Positions 9,171 to 17,296 of a stretch of 64,000 nt of DNA are shown piece by piece (position 1 is the first letter of the stretch; each line of letters opens with the position of its first letter). The stretch is from Candidatus Eiseniibacteriota bacterium. GTDB taxonomy: Bacteria; Joyebacterota; Joyebacteria; Joyebacterales; Joyebacteraceae. The position numbers were made by a program, and so were the translations under genes. The stretch spans positions 43,363-107,362 of the forward strand of contig JAUXGN010000002.1 in the NCBI GenBank assembly GCA_030622115.1, written 5' to 3'. The notes beneath the pieces were generated by a model that was not told where the DNA came from, ran no database searches, and worked only from the letters and a program-made list of their open reading frames with translations.

Positions 9171-9288
9171 CCACGTTCATCCAGGCGTCAGAAAGGATGC
9201 GACAAGACACCGGGAAGAATCGGGACCGCTCGCGCGTCTGTCGGTGTGAGAGCAGGCCACATCCGACCTGCCAGGAAAGGGAGGGAAC

Positions 9289-10509
9289 ATGAGAAATGGA
9301 ACGAGAGCGACAATAGCGCTCCCCTTCATCATCCTTCTGGCTGGAATTGTACTCCCTCTGCTGTCCGGCGCCGGGTCCGATCTTCCCGACGAGGCGCGCG
9401 TGGCGGCAGTGGCGAGTTATGCAGGCAGGACGGCCGCTGAGTGGGAGATCCTGGCCACAAGGTCCGCTGAACGTGGAGCCTACGACAGGGCGCTATCGTG
9501 CGCCAAAAGCGCGGAGCTGGTTCTGCCCGGCGAGCAGTTCGGCGGGCTCTTGAAGGGCATCAGGGCACTGCGGTGGCGCTCGCGGGAGATCGCCGGATCA
9601 CGAGATAGGTTCTTCCACGGAGACGTGGTGGCGGGCACGTACGATGACGCGGCCGCGTTCACCCCGGCTCACAGAGTGACGGTCGCTCTCCCTGGGGAGA
9701 GTCTCTGGACGATCGCGACCATCATCGTGGCAACCGAGCGCGGGGAGCTGGCGCGCGACATATCCGACGACAGCGGAGCCATCTACACTGTGTGGGACGG
9801 TCTCACGGAGCTGAACGGCGTGGGGGAACTTGAGGTAGGGGAACGTGTGCTTCTGCCGATCCCCGAGAAGGAAGTCGAGGAGCTCCGCCACCTTGCTCTC
9901 GAAGCCGCCATGGAGCATCAGTTCACGTTGGCTGATAGTGCGGCAATGGAAGCCGTGCGCCGTGGGAACTCAGAACAGCTACTCGGAACACTGAGCGACA
10001 GGAGGGACGAGTGGGAGGATGAACTTGTGACGGAAGCTCAAGCCGCCGTTGAGCGGACTCTCGGGCTGTCGCGCGTGTCCGAACACGGGGAACTTGTCGA
10101 CGTGCTTAGAGAAGCGCATCGCGCTCTCGATGAGGCCGAACGGCTATCCACGGGCGTGCAGTACGAGCAGTCCCTTGTCGTGGTCGAAGCAATGATCGCC
10201 GAGGCGGAGAGATTCCGGTTCAGAGAGGACGGCGCCATCCGCATCACTAAGCCGGCAGGGGAGACCTACACCGAAGCTGCCAGAGCGGCTGTCGAGTGGC
10301 TGCTGGAGAGGAGTCTTGAGACAACGGGTGCATCCTATCCGCACTCGGCGGACAAGACCGGCGACCAGCTGGCGTGGGCGGTGTTCCTGAAGGGCGCCTA
10401 CGATCTCGCCGAGAGCGAGGGGATCAACTTCACCGCACTCTTGGAGAACGTGGACACGGATTCCGAGATGCTGCTTCCGAACCCCGAGCTGTACTTCGCC
10501 TCGCGGTGA
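9289..10509 (+). CDS. secreted protein with LysM-like domain
   Basis: This is a 406-residue protein starting after AGGGAGGGAAC. A signal peptide or N-terminal anchor spans about residues 8-28. After an alpha-helical, TPR-like stretch (AAEWEILATRSAERGAYDRA) comes a LysM-like module near residues 125-185: a VTVALPGESLWTIA start and a W-x-x-L-x-x-L-N-G...LEVGERVLLPIP end. That is the standard LysM frame with a long insert, and suggests peptidoglycan binding. The C-terminal half is helical and Glu-rich with no known catalytic signature. It is followed by a strong hairpin shared with the convergent hflC. Confidence 0.7.
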   Translation: MRNGTRATIALPFIILLAGIVLPLLSGAGSDLPDEARVAAVASYAGRTAAEWEILATRSAERGAYDRALSCAKSAELVLPGEQFGGLLKGIRALRWRSREIAGSRDRFFHGDVVAGTYDDAAAFTPAHRVTVALPGESLWTIATIIVATERGELARDISDDSGAIYTVWDGLTELNGVGELEVGERVLLPIPEKEVEELRHLALEAAMEHQFTLADSAAMEAVRRGNSEQLLGTLSDRRDEWEDELVTEAQAAVERTLGLSRVSEHGELVDVLREAHRALDEAERLSTGVQYEQSLVVVEAMIAEAERFRFREDGAIRITKPAGETYTEAARAAVEWLLERSLETTGASYPHSADKTGDQLAWAVFLKGAYDLAESEGINFTALLENVDTDSEMLLPNPELYFASR

Positions 10510-10546
10510 CAATCCGACGGCGCCGAGAGGCTCCCGGAAACAGACA

Positions 10547-10574
10547 AGACCCGGAGGCTGCTCCCTCCGGGTCT
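10547..10574. terminator. bidirectional hairpin terminator between convergent genes
   Basis: An 11-bp perfect stem (AGACCCGGAGG / CCTCCGGGTCT) with a six-base loop lies between the LysM-like gene and hflC, which converge on it. Both flanks are moderately T-rich on the exit side. Confidence 0.6.
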
Positions 10575-10618
10575 CGTGTTTGGCTGCTGCGGTCTTCCTG
10601 ACACGCTCGTGTTGCGCA

Positions 10619-11554
10619 CTACCTTCCCGACATGCTCTTCAGGTACTTGAAGTAGTCGCTGTCGGTCGTCAGGATGATCGTGCTCTCCCGGCCCATGGTC
10701 TCCTTGTAGCTCTCCAGCGTGCGGAGGAACGAGTAGAACTCCGGGTCCCGTCCGTACGCCTCAGCGTAGATCCTTGTCGCTTCAGCATCGGCGTCGCCGC
10801 GAACCTCCTCGGCGATGCGATAGGCCTCGGAGGTGATGCGTTGGAGTTCCTTCTCTTTCTCGCCGCGGATCTCAGCGCTCTCTCCTTCGCCCTCTGATCG
10901 GTAGCGCTCGGCGATACGCTGACGCTCGGAGATCATGCGCTCGTAGACCTTTCTTCTCACTTCCTCCACGTAGTTGATGCGCTTGACCTCGACATCGACG
11001 AGTTCGATTCCATAGCGAGGCATCTGCAGGGCGGCGCTCTCGAATATCTGTCTCGCTATCTCCGCTCTACCTACCTCGATCGCCGTCTGCTCGCTCATCA
11101 TCTCAACCGTCTCGTCTTCCTCCATCACGCGGTTCGTGTTCCTCACCACTTCGATGAGGTCGTGGCTTGTGATGAGATCTCTCGTCACCGCGTCGATCAC
11201 GTCGTCCAGGCGAGCGTGCGCGCCCATCTCACTTGATACCGATTGCATGAACTTGAGCGGATCGATGATTCTCCAGCGAGCGAAAGTATCGACCCATATG
11301 TACCTCTTGTCCTTGGTCGGAACCTGACTGGGGGTCCCGTCCCACTCGAGCACGCGCTTGTCGAACACGTTGACGGTCTGCACGAACGGTATTCTGATCC
11401 TTAGCCCCGGCTCGGTGATAGGTTCGCCGACCGGCCTGCCGAACTGAGTCACTACGATCTGTTCGGTCATGTCGACGACGTAGAGCGAACTGCTGAGGAT
11501 GATGAGCCCGAGGACTGCGAGACCCAGCACGATCGTCACCTTGGGTGCGTTCAT
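10619..11554 (-). CDS. hflC: HflC, SPFH/prohibitin-family modulator of FtsH
   Basis: This is a 311-residue membrane protein with one N-terminal helix (VTIVLGLAVLGLIILSSSLYVV) and a periplasmic SPFH/band-7 domain. In known bacteria HflC pairs with HflK to form a cage around the FtsH protease and tune membrane-protein turnover. Family marks include TEQIVVTQFGRPVGEPI, the VDTFARWRI block, and the coiled RAEAEATRIYAEAYG region near the C-terminus with DPEFYSFLRTLESY. The start overlaps the hflK stop by four bases, with GGGGG upstream. Length and order (hflK then hflC) are normal. Confidence 0.96.
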   Translation of the reverse strand: MNAPKVTIVLGLAVLGLIILSSSLYVVDMTEQIVVTQFGRPVGEPITEPGLRIRIPFVQTVNVFDKRVLEWDGTPSQVPTKDKRYIWVDTFARWRIIDPLKFMQSVSSEMGAHARLDDVIDAVTRDLITSHDLIEVVRNTNRVMEEDETVEMMSEQTAIEVGRAEIARQIFESAALQMPRYGIELVDVEVKRINYVEEVRRKVYERMISERQRIAERYRSEGEGESAEIRGEKEKELQRITSEAYRIAEEVRGDADAEATRIYAEAYGRDPEFYSFLRTLESYKETMGRESTIILTTDSDYFKYLKSMSGR

Positions 11555-12543
11555 TGCTGGCCCCCTTTCGTTCCAAGCTGTAGAAGGGGGATGAGATTGC
11601 TGAGCTCCGGATCGACGATGTACTTGTTCTCAATGCTCGGGATGACCTCTGTCATGACCTCAAGGTAGAGGCGCCGCTTAGTGACGTCGCGAGCTCGCGA
11701 GTACTCCTTCCAAACTGCCACGAAACGCTCCGCGTCGCCCCGTGCCCTGTTGATGCGGGCGAGAGCGTAGCCCTCCGCATCCCTGATCAGCCTCTGCGCC
11801 TCGCCCTCAGCGGCGGGGATGGCTCTGTTGTACTCGGACCATGCTTCGTTGATGAGACGCTCGCGCTCCTGCTTGGCCTGGTTGACCTCGTTGAATGCCG
11901 GCTTGACGGCATCGGGTGGGTTGACGTCCTTGAGGTTCACGGTCACTATCTCGATGCCTGCCTCGTATTTATTGAGGAGCTCCTGCATGAGAAGAGCAAC
12001 TTCATCGGCAACTTCGCGTCTTCCGATCGTGAGCACTTCCGTGACGCTTCGGTCGCCGACTATCTGTCTCATGGCCGCTTCTGACACGCCCCTCAATGTC
12101 TCCTCGACTCCGCGCACCTTGAACAGATAGAGAACGGGATCGCTTATTCTGTACTGGACGATCCACTCGACAACTGCGGAGTTGAGGTCGCCCGTCAGCA
12201 TCAGCGATTCCCCGGAGAAGTCACCCCGCCTGTATGTCGTGCGCACGCCGGCCCGGGCGGTGGCGAACCCGAACTCCTGCTTGAACACGTGCTTCACTCG
12301 GACCTTGTGGACTTTCTCAAGCGCGAACGGCAGCTTGACGTGAAGACCGCTCGGGACGGTGCGATTGTAGTTCCCCATCCTCTTGACCACACCGACCTCG
12401 TCTGTAGCGACCGAGTAGAACGTCGTGGTAAGAAAGATGATGCCGAGCACTCCGAGCGCGATCCAGCGCCACGCTCTGGTGTCGATGGGGGGGAACTTGA
12501 TCTGGGGCTTGTTGTAGACCCTCATCCCAGGATCGTACTCCAT
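11551..12543 (-). CDS. hflK: HflK, SPFH/prohibitin-family modulator of FtsH
   Basis: This 330-residue partner of HflC is shorter than the E. coli protein because the Gly-rich N-terminal tail is missing. One membrane helix (about 26-46, WIALGVLGIIFLTTTFYSV) precedes the SPFH domain, with DEVGVVKRMGNY, an EWIVQYRISDP block and a C-terminal coiled coil (NEVNQAKQERERLINEAWSEYN...AEGEAQRLIRDAEGYA). AAAGGGG precedes the ATG. It overlaps hflC by four bases, so the two are coupled. No ftsH is nearby. Confidence 0.96.
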   Translation of the reverse strand: MEYDPGMRVYNKPQIKFPPIDTRAWRWIALGVLGIIFLTTTFYSVATDEVGVVKRMGNYNRTVPSGLHVKLPFALEKVHKVRVKHVFKQEFGFATARAGVRTTYRRGDFSGESLMLTGDLNSAVVEWIVQYRISDPVLYLFKVRGVEETLRGVSEAAMRQIVGDRSVTEVLTIGRREVADEVALLMQELLNKYEAGIEIVTVNLKDVNPPDAVKPAFNEVNQAKQERERLINEAWSEYNRAIPAAEGEAQRLIRDAEGYALARINRARGDAERFVAVWKEYSRARDVTKRRLYLEVMTEVIPSIENKYIVDPELSNLIPLLQLGTKGGQQ

Positions 12544-12746
12544 GCGTCGCCCCTTTCTTCCGAAGTGGAGGTAGCTGTTCCCTGCTCCAGGCAGCTCGTG
12601 CTCCAGGAGCCGTGACTGTCCGATTGCGAGCCTATACTAGTCGGTCGTGCAGATCGGTGCAACAGCCATCGGTGGCACAGGATGTGCAAGGTAAGGGAGC
12701 TTCCGGGATGTCCTCTGCAATAGCGAACATCAATTGGATTTTGTTC

Positions 12747-12775
12747 TTGACGACCAATAGAGGATGTGGTAATCT
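12747..12775 (+). promoter_or_regulatory. promoter of the PEP-CTERM gene
   Basis: TTGACG and TAATCT are separated by 17 bases, 111 bases upstream of the start at 12887. It accounts for the otherwise gene-free stretch 12544-12886, where I see nothing else. Confidence 0.6.
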
Positions 12776-12886
12776 TAACCCATAGTGACAGATTGTCCGA
12801 AGAGGCCGAGCGCACGATCAGTATCGGCCTCGGGTTTCTATTTGAGATCACAACCTGGAAGCACCGATCCTGAAGGAGGAATCACC

Positions 12887-13546
12887 ATGAGACTACTGGC
12901 TATCATAGCGGCGGCAATGCTCGTTCTCGCGAGCGTGGCATCAGCCACGGTCTTTCTGTACGAGGATTTCGAAGGTGAGCCGGAGGGATGGGTAACGCAC
13001 GGTCAGATCAACGGTCAGCCGGGATCGCTCTGGCACCTCGAGGATCACCGTGCCTATGAGGGGCAGAGAAGTGCTGCGTACAACACCGGCTTCCCGGGTT
13101 ACAACTACGACATCGGTCACAACCGGGGTATCCTCGCATCTCCCTGGCTCGACCTGTCTGATGCGACAGATGTCTATCTTGATTTCTACTCGTGGCTCGA
13201 TACGGATGACTGCCCGCTGCCGCTGGATCTGACGCTCGTGATGCTCCGCGCTGAGGGGCTGCCTTGGCTTCCTCTTTTCCCGGACATCCAGGTCTTCCCG
13301 CAGGAGCAGTGGAACCATCTTGGAGCAGACATCTCGATCCTTGCAGGTTTGGAGCAGGCGAGAATCGGATTCCTGTTCGACAGCTTGGGACCGTTCTTCA
13401 ACTACGGTGAGGGTTGGTATCTCGACAACGTGAGGGTTCACGACGGCGGTCAGACGCCGCCGGTGCCGGAGCCGTCGACACTCCTCCTGCTCGGAACCGG
13501 TCTCATGGGGCTCGGGGCAGTCGCAAGGAAGCGCATCCGCAAGTAG
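12887..13546 (+). CDS. secreted protein with PEP-CTERM anchor
   Basis: This is a 219-residue exported protein. GAAGGAGGAATCACC before the ATG at 12887 fixes the start. Residues 1-20 are a signal peptide (ALASVASA-like end). The body opens with FLYEDFEGEPEGW and a lectin/MAM-like jelly-roll pattern (SPWLDLSDATDVYLDFYSW), as in many secreted beta-sandwich domains. The C-terminus is a textbook PEP-CTERM signal: VPEPST, then a hydrophobic helix, then RKRIRK. In species that have it, exosortase recognises this signal. No exosortase gene lies in the window. It has its own promoter and a canonical terminator, so it is monocistronic. Confidence 0.9.
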   Translation: MRLLAIIAAAMLVLASVASATVFLYEDFEGEPEGWVTHGQINGQPGSLWHLEDHRAYEGQRSAAYNTGFPGYNYDIGHNRGILASPWLDLSDATDVYLDFYSWLDTDDCPLPLDLTLVMLRAEGLPWLPLFPDIQVFPQEQWNHLGADISILAGLEQARIGFLFDSLGPFFNYGEGWYLDNVRVHDGGQTPPVPEPSTLLLLGTGLMGLGAVARKRIRK

Positions 13547-13575
13547 TACGCAACGTACATCGCGCAGATTGCTGA

Positions 13576-13606
13576 GAGGCAGGGACTTCGTGTCCCTGCC
13601 TCTTTT
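13576..13606 (+). terminator. rho-independent terminator of the PEP-CTERM gene
   Basis: An 11-bp perfect stem GAGGCAGGGAC / GTCCCTGCCTC with a five-base TTCGT loop is followed by TTTT. Confidence 0.85.
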
Positions 13607-13672
13607 CATTGGCGCGCGCTTCTTGAGCTGGGTGGCCGGTGCATCCATCCGGAGCCGGCTCCGTTCCGCTTC

Positions 13673-14254
13673 TCAGGGGAGGCGCGTCTTCCTCTCTCGC
13701 AGATAGGTGACAGCGTCGGGGATGTGTCTCAAGATGAGAGGAACGACAATGGCGAACGGACCCCAGAGATCCGCGCCACGTCTTCCCATTCCGTAGCTGA
13801 GAACAACTGCAAGTGGGACGGCCATGATGCCGCCGACATAGAGACTGCCGGTGGCGCGCATGAAGATCAGCATCAGGACCAGCCCGGCTCCGACTTCCAA
13901 CGGCAGGAAAGCGGCGATGGCGCCCGCCATCGTGGCCGCGCCGCGTCCACCCTTGAGCTTGTAGTAGATGGGCCAATTGTGTCCAACGACCGTGGCTGCT
14001 CCGCACGCGATCTGCAGGCTGAACGGCGCACCGACCGCACGGGCGAGGAGCACGGGCAGGAGCCCCTTGGCCATGTCCAGGACCAGAACGGTGATCCCAA
14101 TTGGAGCGCCCAGTGCGCGCCCTGCGTTCCTGGCCCCGAGGTTGCCGCTATCGATAGTTCTCAGGTCGATGCCGGAGACCGCGCGACAGATGATGAAGGC
14201 GGGAGAGATGGCGCCGAACAAATAGGAACTCGCGATGAGCAGAAGGCTCTGCAT
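13673..14254 (-). CDS. plsY: glycerol-3-phosphate acyltransferase PlsY
   Basis: This is a 193-residue polytopic inner-membrane enzyme that transfers the acyl group of acyl-phosphate to glycerol-3-phosphate, the first step of phospholipid synthesis. The ATG at 14254 follows TTGAGGAAAA. The three PlsY motifs are present: SGNLGARNAGR (residues 36-46; usual SGNxGATN with R for T), GHNWPIYYKLKGGRGAAT (91-108), and a third Gly/Leu-rich motif further on. Length is typical. No plsX is adjacent. Confidence 0.94.
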   Translation of the reverse strand: MQSLLLIASSYLFGAISPAFIICRAVSGIDLRTIDSGNLGARNAGRALGAPIGITVLVLDMAKGLLPVLLARAVGAPFSLQIACGAATVVGHNWPIYYKLKGGRGAATMAGAIAAFLPLEVGAGLVLMLIFMRATGSLYVGGIMAVPLAVVLSYGMGRRGADLWGPFAIVVPLILRHIPDAVTYLRERKTRLP

Positions 14255-14451
14255 GAGTTTTTCCTCAAGGGACGTTATGCAGCGTGGTGCGTGAGTCATG
14301 CTGCGATCGTGCTCGATTGCCGAGCATGGAGGCTAGCACCTGTGAGCACGAGACGCGAGGTTAGCATCCGGGAACGAGGGACGCAATGCACGGGCTCCAC
14401 CGGCGCCGCCGATCGGCGAGGCCGGAGCTTCGATCGTGCCGGCGCCATGGC

Positions 14452-14480
14452 TTGACGCGTGTCTCAGGGACTGATAGTGT
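14452..14480 (+). promoter_or_regulatory. candidate promoter of the GWxTD gene
   Basis: TTGACG and TAGTGT are separated by 17 bases, 51 bases before the ATG at 14532. The -10 match is poor. Confidence 0.35.
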
Positions 14481-14531
14481 CAGTAATAGCGGCTGGGGTC
14501 TCGCCCGGGAATCGCGTTTTGAGGAGAATCC

Positions 14532-16052
14532 ATGCCCATAAGCAGCAGGGTTCCAGTTCGCATCGTACCTTTCATCCTTGTCATCGCATGTACAACAGTC
14601 CTCGCGGTCTTCCTTCCTCCCGAGCTCATGGCTCGGCCTCGCGTCGATTTCACGATGGTCATTCGGGATGATATCCCGTTGCCTGGGGAGGTGCTTGCCC
14701 GTCCACCCGAATCGATCGTTGATCGCATGTTCGAAACGATACTCTCAGACAGTTGGAGAATCGACTACATGTCGCTCGATGCGAGCGGACGTTCCGTCTA
14801 CCGCGAGCGTTTCTGGACAGTGAACGACCCAACGCCAACGACACATGAGAATGAGCTATACGACGAATACATGCTCCGGCTGACTTACACGCTCGCCAAC
14901 TTCTGTCCTCATGATGCTCTTGATTGGGACGAGAGGGGAGACATCGCGCTCAGGTTCGGCGTTCCTCCTTCCCGCTCGCTGTTCATGGGGGATGTCCTCG
15001 CGTACATCGACCCTCCCGCTGAATTCTGGGTTTATCCGAGGATCGGCATGTCGGTGCGCTTCATCGATCCGGCTCTCAAGGGCTGGTATCAGGTGGGAAC
15101 GGACCTCAAGTATCTTACGGACGGGAGGCGGCCGGGATCCGGCCAGGTCACCGGCCCGATCGAGTACGGCTGGGGCAAACTCGAGGCGGAGGGGTACCGG
15201 GTTATTCAAGACGTCCCCACAGCATACGAATACCAGCAGCAGGCGGAGCCACTCCTGCTGCTCTATGAGGTCGTGACCGCTGCCGGGCCCGATGGAGCCA
15301 CCGATGTCGCCATCAACTGGCAGGTGCCGATGAGCCAGCTGGGCTTCTCAGAGACCGAGGATGGAGGATTGCGGGCGTCGATCTTGAAGCGCATCAGGAT
15401 ACTGAATGCGGACAACGACGTTCTCAACAGCCAGGCGAGGCGGTCAACGATCCACTGTGAGTGTCGGGAGGCTCTGGCGAGCGGTCTCCTGATCACGGAC
15501 GAGTGGCGAGTGGACATGCAACCCGGCGAGTACACGATTGCCATCTCGGTGGAGGATTCATCGAGCAGGAGGCGTGGAATCGGCCGGAGCAGCGTCCATG
15601 TGCAGGACTACACAGCACCTCGTCTGCTCATGAGTGACATACAGCTTGCGATCGAGGTAGGTTCGGGAGAGAAGTTCCTGCGCATGGGGCGGATGGTCGT
15701 CCCGAAGCCGGTGCACGCCTTCCCGGCGTCCGGTGAGCTCGTGGTCTACTTCGAGCTCTACGGTCTGGCCGAGGACAGGAATGGAGGCTCGCGGTTCACA
15801 ATCACAACGAAGATCGAGGGACGCGAGCACCGAGCCCATGAAAGCTGGTTTCGGCGGCTTCTCGGTGTCCAGAAGAGGGCTGTGTCCTCAACGGTCGTAG
15901 CGGTGGGCGAAGCACCGAGCACGCAGCACTGGTATTCTGTCGTGCTTGAGAACCTGAAGACAGACATCTACGACCTCCTGATCGTTGTCAAAGATGCGAA
16001 TTCCAAGCAAGAGGTCTCAAGAATCGTCTCGTTCACGGTTGTAGAGGAATGA
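14532..16052 (+). CDS. GWxTD domain-containing secreted protein
   Basis: This is a 506-residue exported protein of unknown molecular role. GAGGAGA precedes the ATG. An N-terminal hydrophobic signal (IVPFILVIACTTVLAVF) is followed near residues 95-155 by the GWxTD-family pattern: FWTVNDPTPTTHENE, then an aromatic helix, then WDERGDIALRFGVPPSR. The name motif itself is degenerate here (LDWDERGD). The family is common in FCB and related candidate phyla and is often linked to gliding or surface structures, but its function is not established. The remainder is beta-rich. It stands alone, between plsY (opposite strand) and a tag-bearing secreted gene. Confidence 0.75.
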   Translation: MPISSRVPVRIVPFILVIACTTVLAVFLPPELMARPRVDFTMVIRDDIPLPGEVLARPPESIVDRMFETILSDSWRIDYMSLDASGRSVYRERFWTVNDPTPTTHENELYDEYMLRLTYTLANFCPHDALDWDERGDIALRFGVPPSRSLFMGDVLAYIDPPAEFWVYPRIGMSVRFIDPALKGWYQVGTDLKYLTDGRRPGSGQVTGPIEYGWGKLEAEGYRVIQDVPTAYEYQQQAEPLLLLYEVVTAAGPDGATDVAINWQVPMSQLGFSETEDGGLRASILKRIRILNADNDVLNSQARRSTIHCECREALASGLLITDEWRVDMQPGEYTIAISVEDSSSRRRGIGRSSVHVQDYTAPRLLMSDIQLAIEVGSGEKFLRMGRMVVPKPVHAFPASGELVVYFELYGLAEDRNGGSRFTITTKIEGREHRAHESWFRRLLGVQKRAVSSTVVAVGEAPSTQHWYSVVLENLKTDIYDLLIVVKDANSKQEVSRIVSFTVVEE

Positions 16053-16063
16053 GAATCATAGAC

Positions 16064-16137
16064 GAACTCCGCGACACGGTTCGGCCTGTGGCGCTGCCGG
16101 GGTGAACTCCGCGACACGGTTCGGCCTGTGGCGCTGC
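16064..16137 (+). repeat. two 34-bp direct repeats, 40-base period
   Basis: A 34-base unit beginning GAACTCCGCGACACGG occurs identically at 16064-16097 and 16104-16137 in the intergenic stretch after the GWxTD gene and upstream of the promoter at 16173. Confidence 0.85.
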
Positions 16138-16172
16138 TGGTAGGCAGGGTTCTTGGGGCTCCACCCTCATGC

Positions 16173-16201
16173 TTGACCGCAGCAGAAAGATGTGTTATCC
16201 T
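16173..16201 (+). promoter_or_regulatory. promoter of the tag-bearing gene at 16307
   Basis: TTGACC and TATCCT are separated by 17 bases, about 105 bases before the gene. Confidence 0.55.
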
Positions 16202-16306
16202 ATATCATAGGCATGGAGTGAATCGATGGCGTCGGGGCAATCTCAACGCGCAGAGCGCGTTCGGTGGCCGGCGCCTGACGGCTAACAGACGGGGGTATTG
16301 AAGACG

Positions 16307-17101
16307 ATGAGAAAGAGCTTCTTCGTTGTTGGGTTCGTTATCCTGGCGCTCACATCGTCGGCGCTTGGCACCGAGTACCAGACGGTCGATGCGTACAAGA
16401 ACTGCATCGGTGTTCGCTCGTTGAACGCGGCATACACGTCGAATCTGATGCCTGGCGACACCTACACGGTCACCGTGGATGGCGATGCCAAAGCGAGCAT
16501 GTACATGGATTCCGATTACGACGGCGTCTTCCTCTACTACTACGACGGCACAGCTCCCGTTCATCCGAAGATGGTTGTCGTCAACAAGGGTGAGGAGCAC
16601 ACGTTCGTCGCGAGTGGGAGCGATTTCTACGCGTTCCTGGTCGACAAGTCGATGAAGGACACGGCCGACAACAGCGGATCGATGACAGTGACGATCACCG
16701 GTGAGCCCGGGTTTCGTGAGGAGCTCACCGTCAACGCGCTTTTCAACTGCATCGGTCTCTTCGAGTTCGGCGCCGCGAAGAAGTACCTCACAGGCGGGAA
16801 TACGTACGCCACGACCGTCAGCGGCACTGCGGTCACGAACGGCGACCCGACCGGATACTTCGACGGAGTCTGCCTCTTCTACAGACACATCAGCAGGCCT
16901 TATCATCCCATTCTTGATGTTCTCGAGGTCGGCGATGAGAGGTTGATCACGCCGCACAGCACGGGGTGGGTCTTCTGCTTCCTGCTTGACGAGACGGTTG
17001 ATGCGATGGGCAACAACTCCGGATCGATGCTTCTATCCTTCGAGGAGGAGACGCCGGTCGAGGAGTCAAGTTGGGGCAGTGTGAAGGCGATGTACCGCTA
17101 G
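16307..17101 (+). CDS. secreted protein with duplicated domain and WG-x-VK-x-x-YR C-terminal tag
   Basis: This is a 264-residue exported protein of unknown function. The ATG at 16307 sits 11 bases after GGGGG; a TTG at 16298 is the alternative. A signal peptide ends near ALGTEYQ. Two related halves can be seen: one around QTVDAYKNCIGVRSLNAAYTSNLMPGDTYTVTVDG...YDGVFLYYYD and a second around LTVNALFNCIGLFEFGAAKKYLTGGNTYATTVSG...FDGVCLFYRH, each ending in FLVDKS or FLLDET plus NNSGSM. This is an internal duplication. The last residues, PVEESSWGSVKAMYR, belong to the shared C-terminal tag. Confidence 0.85.
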   Translation: MRKSFFVVGFVILALTSSALGTEYQTVDAYKNCIGVRSLNAAYTSNLMPGDTYTVTVDGDAKASMYMDSDYDGVFLYYYDGTAPVHPKMVVVNKGEEHTFVASGSDFYAFLVDKSMKDTADNSGSMTVTITGEPGFREELTVNALFNCIGLFEFGAAKKYLTGGNTYATTVSGTAVTNGDPTGYFDGVCLFYRHISRPYHPILDVLEVGDERLITPHSTGWVFCFLLDETVDAMGNNSGSMLLSFEEETPVEESSWGSVKAMYR

Positions 17102-17196
17102 TCGCGTCCGGCGCCCGTGGCGTGCTCGCGCTTGCATCTGTCGGCGCAGACTGATTGGAGCGAACCGACCGGCATAGACCGGCCGACACAACAGGA

Positions 17197-17226
17197 GGGG
17201 CCCGCCAACATGGACGGGCCCCTTTT
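17197..17226 (+). terminator. rho-independent terminator
   Basis: The stem GGGGCCCG / CGGGCCCC with a 10-base loop is followed by TTTT, 96 bases after the stop of the upstream gene. Confidence 0.75.
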
Positions 17227-17250
17227 CTTCAGCATCGATTGCGCATTCCG

Positions 17251-17295
17251 CACCAGCCGCTTCGCAGAAGCGGCCCTTCTCTGAAGCGGCTGGTG
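17251..17295 (-). terminator. long hairpin directly after the C25 peptidase gene
   Basis: A 13-bp perfect stem CACCAGCCGCTTC / GAAGCGGCTGGTG encloses a loop that can itself fold. It begins two bases past the peptidase stop. No T-run is present. Confidence 0.5.
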
Positions 17296-17296
17296 A

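Noticed and set aside
13724..14455. Plus-strand open frame of 243 codons
   Set aside because: It is antisense to plsY, whose three motifs are intact.
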